A stretch of 11,284 bases of DNA, from assembly GCA_910578255.1 (NCBI GenBank), contig CAJTQM010000040.1, positions 1 through 11,284 of the forward strand. The letters run 5' to 3'. Positions 7,265-11,284 of the stretch are shown piece by piece. The notes beneath the pieces are model-generated. The model did no database searches, was not told the origin of the DNA, and saw only the letters and a program-made list of their open reading frames with translations. Within the stretch, counting starts at the first letter, position 1; the number at the start of each line of letters is the position of its first letter. The position numbers and the translations under genes were made by a program. The stretch is from an uncultured Oscillospiraceae bacterium (GTDB lineage: Bacteria > Bacillota > Clostridia > Oscillospirales > Ruminococcaceae).

Positions 7265-8017
7265 ATGAATTTTCAAAATGTCCGGTTCGAAGCGTCCTAC
7301 GGCTTGTTCAGCCAGATTCCCCCTTGTGAAATGCCGGAATTTGCCTTCTCCGGCCGCTCCAATGTGGGAAAATCCTCGCTGATCAATAAGCTTTTTAACC
7401 GTAAGCAGCTGGCGAGGGTCAGCGCGATGCCGGGAAAGACCACCACCATCAATTTTTTCCGGCTGGAGGATGTGCGCTTTGCCGATCTGCCCGGCTACGG
7501 CTATGCCAAGGTTTCGAAGAAGGAAAAAGCCCGCTGGTCCGGCTTAATCGGCGATTATCTGGCCAGCGACCGGGATATTGCGCTGGTGTTCCAGCTGATT
7601 GACATGCGCCATCCACCCACAAAGGACGATCTGACCATGATTGACTATCTGGTGGAGTGCGAAATGCCGTTCGTGATCGTCCTGACCAAAATGGATAAGC
7701 TTTCCCGCCGGGAGCAGGAAGAGCGGCTGGCGGCTTTGCAGACGGAGATTCCCTATGCGGGCCAGATTACCATCTTGCCGGTTTCCTCTGAAACAGGGGA
7801 GGGGATGCAGGCGATTCGGGATATTGTCGAGGAGCTTTCCTGCCGACAGGAGCCGGAAAAGGATGATAATCCGGTGGAAGAGGCGTCGGGCGCCGATGAC
7901 GAAACAGAAAAGGCGATCCGCCTTTTTCGGGAATCGGTTCGTTCAGGACAGCTGGAAGGCCAATGGCAGGAAAAGCTTCCTGTCAGACAGCGAAAGAAGG
8001 GCGAGGAATGTTTGTAG
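7265..8017 (+). CDS. engB: Ribosome-assembly GTPase EngB (YsxC/YihA)
   Basis: This 250-residue protein carries all the TRAFAC GTPase motifs. G1 is GRSNVGKS (30-37), G2 is the threonine stretch in PGKTTTINFF (56-65), G3 is DLPG (74-77), G4 is TKMD (141-144) and G5 is VSSETGEG (173-180). EngB/YsxC acts late in 50S subunit assembly and is essential in several bacteria. The family is normally about 195-200 residues, so residues from about 192 on form an extra tail. That tail is acidic first (EPEKDDNPVEEASGADDE) and then basic (VRQRKKGEE), with no domain I know. The ATG follows AAGGAG at 7253-7258, which overlaps the final base of the lon stop. The last 10 bases overlap the start of lysA in another frame, which suggests translational coupling. 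Its position after lon is the usual Firmicute arrangement. Confidence 0.95.
   Translation: MNFQNVRFEASYGLFSQIPPCEMPEFAFSGRSNVGKSSLINKLFNRKQLARVSAMPGKTTTINFFRLEDVRFADLPGYGYAKVSKKEKARWSGLIGDYLASDRDIALVFQLIDMRHPPTKDDLTMIDYLVECEMPFVIVLTKMDKLSRREQEERLAALQTEIPYAGQITILPVSSETGEGMQAIRDIVEELSCRQEPEKDDNPVEEASGADDETEKAIRLFRESVRSGQLEGQWQEKLPVRQRKKGEECL
7994..8000 (+). promoter_or_regulatory. Ribosome binding site that fixes the lysA start
   Basis: AAGAAGG lies 7 bases before ATG at 8008, inside the end of engB. A closer GAGG (8003-8006) is too near the ATG to act. This supports MFVADCLQVG as the true N-terminus of LysA, rather than the in-frame ATG at 7963, which is deep inside engB and has no such site. 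Confidence 0.7.
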
Positions 8018-9302
8018 CAGATTGTTTACAGGTCGGCCCCCAGGGGCATTTGTGCGTAGACAGGCTGGACACGTTAGATTTGGCGGCAAAATACGGCACG
8101 CCTTTATATGTGATGAGCGAGACCCAGATCCGGGAAAACTGCCGGATGTACCGGGATTCGATCCGGCAGTTTTATGACGGAAACGGTCTGGCCTTGTATG
8201 CAAGCAAGGCTTTTTGCTGTAAAGAAATCTGCCGGATCGTCCACCAGGAGGGTCTGGGGCTGGACGTTGTTTCCGGCGGGGAGTTGTATACGGCGTTCAG
8301 CGCCGGTTTTCCGGCGGAAAAAATCTATTTTCACGGAAACAACAAAACCGAGCCGGAGTTGATCGCGGCGCTGGAGTACGGCGTCGGCACGGTGGTTGTG
8401 GACAATCTGGAAGAGCTGGAAATGCTGGACCGGCCGCCGCCAAGGGGGTCCGCCAGCCAATTCTTTTTCGCATCAAGCCTGGGGTAGACGCCCACACCCA
8501 TCAATTTATCCGCACTGGGCAGATTGATTCAAAATTTGGCTTTGCTCTGGAAACCGGTGAGGCGATGAATGCGGTAAAAAAGGCTGCGGGTCTTTCTCAT
8601 GTGGAACTGGTCGGCCTGCACTGCCACATTGGCTCCCAGATTTTTGATACAGAGCCGTTTTTGTTGGCCGCGCGGATTATGATCGGCTTTTTGTCGCAGA
8701 TCCGCCAGCAGACCGGCATAACGCTTCAAAAGCTGAATCTGGGCGGCGGCTACGGGATCTGCTACACGCCGGAAAACGATCCTCCATCCTACGAAAAATA
8801 CATGGAACAGGTTTCATCGGCCATCCACGAGACCTGCCGGCTGCTGGATTTTCCAACACCATATATTTTGCTGGAGCCGGGGCGTTCGATTGTGGGCCCG
8901 GCGGGGATCACGCTGTATACGGTGGGTTCGGTCAAGGAAATTCCCGGTGTGCGCACCTATGTCTCGGTGGACGGCGGCATGACCGACAATCCCCGGTACG
9001 CCTTGTATCAGTCGGAATATCAGATCATGAACGTGGGCCTTGCGGATCAGGAAAAGACCATGCGGGTGACGCTGGCCGGTCATTGCTGTGAAAGCGGGGA
9101 CCTGATCGGCGAAAATCTGCCGGTGCAGCATCTGGAAAAGGGAGATATTGTGGCGGTTTTATCCACCGGCGCCTACAATTATTCGATGGCCTCCCACTAC
9201 AATCGGGTGCCGAATCCGCCGGTCGTATTGGTCCGGGGAGATACGGACCGGATCATCGTCAAGCGGGAAAGATGGGAGGATCTGGTCCGGCTGGACGTAT
9301 AG
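8008..9302 (+). pseudogene. lysA: Diaminopimelate decarboxylase LysA, reading frame broken once
   Basis: LysA is a PLP enzyme that decarboxylates meso-diaminopimelate to L-lysine, the last step of lysine synthesis. The first part (8008 to about 8433) has the PLP lysine K67 in LYASKAF and the FHGNNK segment at 108-113, then drifts into non-family sequence and stops at TAG 8485-8487. The matching frame resumes one base back, reading RQPILFRIKPGVDAHTH from 8451. It continues through HIGSQ (8625-8639), GGGYG (8742-8756), EPGRS (8874-8888), the active-site CESGD (9087-9101) and YNYSM (9174-9188) to TAG at 9300-9302. Adding one base gives a complete enzyme of about 431 residues, the normal length, with every motif intact. 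The break may be a true mutation or a sequencing or assembly error in a GC-rich spot with a G5 run. I lean to an error or a very recent indel because nothing else has decayed. It overlaps engB by 10 bases and a terminator follows. Confidence 0.85.
8431..8450 (+). other. Frame-break site within lysA
   Basis: Before this stretch the LysA frame has codons starting at positions such as 8431; after it, at 8433, 8436 and so on. One missing base explains the shift. It could be a lost base near 8434, giving DR-x-AAKGVRQ, or a lost G from the G5 run at 8444-8448, giving DRPPPRGVRQ. The first reading looks more like the usual helix here. No classic X-XXY-YYZ slippery heptamer is present. Confidence 0.8.
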
Positions 9303-9349
9303 GAAAGCGCCTTGCTTTCAGGCGGCGGATTGGGTTCCGCCGCTTTTTT
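9303..9349 (+). terminator. Intrinsic terminator after lysA
   Basis: The core is an 8-pair GC-rich stem (GCGGCGGA at 9322-9329 with 9336-9343), a six-base loop, and six T at 9344-9349. Directly before it, GAAAGC (9303-9308) pairs with GCTTTC (9314-9319) as a smaller hairpin beginning at the first base after the lysA stop. This should end the lon-engB-lysA transcript. Confidence 0.88.
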
Positions 9350-9417
9350 GTGCGTCGACTCGGTGGAAGGTGCTGCGGGAAAGAGGAAAATGTTTACAAA
9401 TTAAAATGGAAAATCCG

Positions 9418-9446
9418 TTTACTTTTTGGCTTTCTTGTGCTAAACT
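9418..9446 (+). promoter_or_regulatory. Probable promoter of the yerC-methyltransferase-hslO unit
   Basis: TTTACT at 9418-9423 and TAAACT at 9441-9446 are 17 bases apart, and TGC just before the -10 makes it TG-extended. Each hexamer matches four of six consensus bases. It follows the lysA terminator and lies in AT-rich DNA 57 bases before the first start codon of the trio. Confidence 0.6.
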
Positions 9447-9502
9447 AAAAGATAGTTTTGTACTCTAAAATTGTAAAGTGTAAAGCTAGGGGGCCTGTGG
9501 GT

Positions 9503-9793
9503 ATGAATGAAAAATTAAAAAATCTGCATGTGGAATATTTGTTTAAAGCGGTTTTATGCCTGGAAACAATGGAGGAATGCTATCATTTCTTCGAGGATTT
9601 GTGTACCGTTCCGGAACTAAAGGCATTGTCTCAGCGGCTGCAGGTGGCGAAGATGCTCCATGACCATAAGGTTTACAGCGAGATTGTCCAGACCACCGGG
9701 GCCAGCACGGCGACCATCAGCCGCGTAAACCGTTCGCTAAGCTACGGGTGTGACGGATATCAGGTCGTGTTCGACCGGGTGAAGGACGAATGA
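9503..9793 (+). CDS. YerC/YecD family TrpR-related DNA-binding protein
   Basis: This 96-residue protein is all-helical in character, with a TrpR-like helix-turn-helix. LSQRLQVAKMLHDHKVYSEI leads into the recognition part QTTGASTATISRVNRSL (about 67-83). The family (YerC/YecD, TrpR-related) is widespread in Firmicutes, but I know of no established ligand or target. I chose ATG 9503 because AGGGGG at 9488-9493 is 9 bases upstream and because MNEKLKNLHVEYLFKAV matches the usual family start. An in-frame TTG at 9458 would add 15 unsupported residues and has no binding site. Its stop overlaps the next start by four bases (ATGA at 9790-9793), so it is translationally coupled to the methyltransferase. 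It may regulate its own operon, but I see no clear operator palindrome at the promoter. Confidence 0.9.
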   Translation: MNEKLKNLHVEYLFKAVLCLETMEECYHFFEDLCTVPELKALSQRLQVAKMLHDHKVYSEIVQTTGASTATISRVNRSLSYGCDGYQVVFDRVKDE

Positions 9794-10536
9794 ACGGTTA
9801 CGAGGCGTTTGCCCGTTATTACGACGAATTGACGAAAAATGTATCCTATCCAAAACGGGCGGAGTATTTTTTACAGCTGATCCAAAAGTTCGGAAGTAGC
9901 GGCCCGATTCTTCTGGATCTTGCCTGCGGGACCGGGAGCCTGTCGGTTGAATTGGCCCGGCGCGGCTGCGACGTCATCGGGGTGGATGCCTCGGAGGATA
10001 TGCTTTTGCAGGCGCGGGAAAAGACGGCGGAGCATCCGGAGTGGGATGTTTTGTATCTGTGCCAGCCCATGACGCAGCTGGATTTGTTCGGCACGGTGGA
10101 TACGACCATCTGCGCTCTGGACAGCATCAACCATTTGACCGAGCCGGAACTGGTCCGGCGGACATTTCAAAAGGTCAGCCTGTTTACGGCGCCGGGAGGC
10201 TTATTTTTATTTGACGTGAATACGCCATATAAGCACCGGGAAATATTGGGCGGCCGTTGCTATATCTACGAGTTTGACGATCTGTTTTGCGCGTGGCAGA
10301 ATTTTTTTGAGGAAGAAACCTGCACGGTTGCCATGCAGCTGGACTTTTTCTCAGCGCAAAAGAAGCATTACGTCCGGGAGCAGGAATACATCCGGGAAAG
10401 GGCCTATACCCGAGAAAAATTGTCCCGGTGGCTGGAGGAAGCGGGGTTTGACCTGCTGGCGGTATATGGAGAGGACACAATGGAGCCGCCAAAGCCCGAT
10501 TGTCAGCGCTGGATTTTCGCGGCCAGGAAAAAATAA
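9790..10536 (+). CDS. Class I SAM-dependent methyltransferase (YqeM-like)
   Basis: This 248-residue protein has a Rossmann-type SAM-binding site: motif I LLDLACGTGS at 41-50 and the acidic end of the second strand, GVDAS, with D66. A family-type post-motif CALDSINHLTE follows. FDVNTPYKH (about 140-148) and the C-terminal PPKPDCQRWIFAARKK resemble the small cytoplasmic methyltransferases typified by Bacillus YqeM. The substrate is unknown and the sequence does not show whether it methylates a small molecule, RNA or protein. No membrane segment is seen. The start ATG lies inside the stop of the YerC-type gene, and hslO begins 15 bases after its TAA. It is thus the middle gene of a tight three-gene unit. 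Confidence 0.88.
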   Translation: MNGYEAFARYYDELTKNVSYPKRAEYFLQLIQKFGSSGPILLDLACGTGSLSVELARRGCDVIGVDASEDMLLQAREKTAEHPEWDVLYLCQPMTQLDLFGTVDTTICALDSINHLTEPELVRRTFQKVSLFTAPGGLFLFDVNTPYKHREILGGRCYIYEFDDLFCAWQNFFEEETCTVAMQLDFFSAQKKHYVREQEYIRERAYTREKLSRWLEEAGFDLLAVYGEDTMEPPKPDCQRWIFAARKK

Positions 10537-10551
10537 GGAGTGAATAAGCCG

Positions 10552-11284
10552 ATGGCGTCCTTGGTAAAAAGCATTTCAAAAAGCGGACGGATCACCTGTG
10601 TGGCGGTGGATTCTACCGATATCGCCGCAAAGGCGGAACAGATCCATAAAACGTCGGCAACGGTGACTGCTGCGCTGGGCAGGCTGCTCACCGCCGCAAC
10701 CTTGATGGGCGTTGCGCTGAAAAAAGAGGAGCACTCCATTACACTGCGGATGCAGGGCGGCGGTCCGGCGGGCCTTTTGATCGCGGTCACTGACGGCTTG
10801 GGAAACGTGCGGGGCGACGTGGAAAATCCGGTGGTGGAGATTCCGCTGAACGGCTTGGGCAAGCTGGATGTGGCCGGGGCTGTAGGGAAAAACGGCAATC
10901 TTTCGGTGGTAAAGGATCTGGGGCTGCGGGAGCCGTATGTGGGCCAGGTTCCGATTGTTTCCGGCGAGATCGCCGAGGACATCACCCAATACTTTGCGGC
11001 CAGCGAGCAGATACCGACTGTCTGTGCGCTGGGCGTTTTGGTCAATCCAGATCTGAGCGTAAAAGCGGCGGGCGGATTTTTAATCCAGCTGCTCCCCGGC
11101 GCGGAAGAGGAGGAGATCAGCCGGCTGGAAAAGAATGTGGCGGCGCTTCCTTCGGTGACAAGGATGCTGGAAGAGAGCGCTTCGCCGGAGCAGATCTGCC
11201 GGCGTGCACTGGAGGGCTTTGAGCCGCAGATTTTAGAGCGCTGCCGGACCGAATATCGGTGCGCCTGTTCCCGCCAGCGGGGGG
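10552..11284 (+). CDS. hslO: Redox-regulated chaperone Hsp33, 3' end outside window
   Basis: The frame opens at ATG 10552 and runs without a stop to the right edge, giving 244 complete codons. The N-terminus MASLVKSISKSGRITCVAVDST and the segments TAALGRLLTAATLMG, MQGGGPAG and LGVLVNPDLS are typical of Hsp33. The first half of the redox switch is visible as C237-A-C239 in YRCACSRQR. The second pair (CxxC) and roughly the last 45-50 residues should lie just beyond the window. Hsp33 is a cytoplasmic holdase: with zinc bound to reduced cysteines it is inactive, and oxidation releases zinc and unfolds the linker to expose the binding surface. AAGGAG at 10535-10540 is 11 bases from the ATG. An in-frame GTG at 10540 abuts that site and is too close to be the start. 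Co-expression with the two upstream genes is likely from the spacing. Confidence 0.96.
   Translation, partial: MASLVKSISKSGRITCVAVDSTDIAAKAEQIHKTSATVTAALGRLLTAATLMGVALKKEEHSITLRMQGGGPAGLLIAVTDGLGNVRGDVENPVVEIPLNGLGKLDVAGAVGKNGNLSVVKDLGLREPYVGQVPIVSGEIAEDITQYFAASEQIPTVCALGVLVNPDLSVKAAGGFLIQLLPGAEEEEISRLEKNVAALPSVTRMLEESASPEQICRRALEGFEPQILERCRTEYRCACSRQRG

Noticed and set aside
8440..8450. Programmed -1 frameshift in lysA
   Set aside because: No X-XXY-YYZ heptamer; the P-site codon would mispair after slippage, and LysA is not a family known to use recoding. An indel or sequence error is simpler.
9458..9502. TTG-started extension of the YerC-type gene
   Set aside because: It would add 15 residues without a ribosome binding site and would begin close to the expected transcription start; ATG 9503 has a well-placed AGGGGG.

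Overview
This window is a stretch of core bacterial chromosome with every recognisable gene on the + strand. Gene content and order (trigger factor, clpP, clpX, lon, engB), strong AGGAGG-type ribosome binding sites, sigma-A-like promoters with TG-extended -10 boxes and a YerC/YecD-family gene point to a Firmicute of class Clostridia. The Oscillospirales/Ruminococcaceae area is my best guess, by inference only. I see no mobile element, CRISPR array, tRNA, rRNA or phage gene.

Layout. The window opens in the last 68 codons of a probable threonine synthase gene, closed by a strong intrinsic terminator. A 237-residue calcineurin-like metallophosphoesterase follows, and a second hairpin with a T-run overlaps its stop codon. 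A TG-extended promoter (1056-1085) then starts the proteostasis block: trigger factor (tig, 1159-2580) with an unusual charged tail, clpP (2647-3228), an intergenic hairpin, and clpX (3301-4620), ended by a long terminator. Next come a 215-base gap with two candidate promoters, lon (4836-7253), and the GTPase gene engB/ysxC (7265-8017), whose end overlaps the start of lysA (diaminopimelate decarboxylase). As given, lysA is split by a -1-type frame break between about 8431 and 8450 and needs one extra base to read as a full enzyme. A terminator at 9322-9349 closes this unit. A promoter at about 9418-9446 drives a tight trio: a YerC/YecD TrpR-like regulator, a class I SAM methyltransferase, and hslO (Hsp33), which runs off the right edge before its second cysteine pair.

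How the genes fit together. Trigger factor meets nascent chains at the ribosome. ClpX with ClpP, and Lon, are the ATP-dependent proteases that remove unfolded or tagged proteins. Hsp33 is the redox-activated holdase for oxidative unfolding. EngB is a GTPase for 50S ribosome assembly. The probable thrC and lysA genes flank the block and both belong to aspartate-family amino acid synthesis.

I did not find an undescribed system. The points most worth checking are the lysA frame break, the lack of a visible promoter for the metallophosphoesterase gene between two terminators, the clpP/clpX intergenic hairpin, and the low-complexity tails on trigger factor and EngB.
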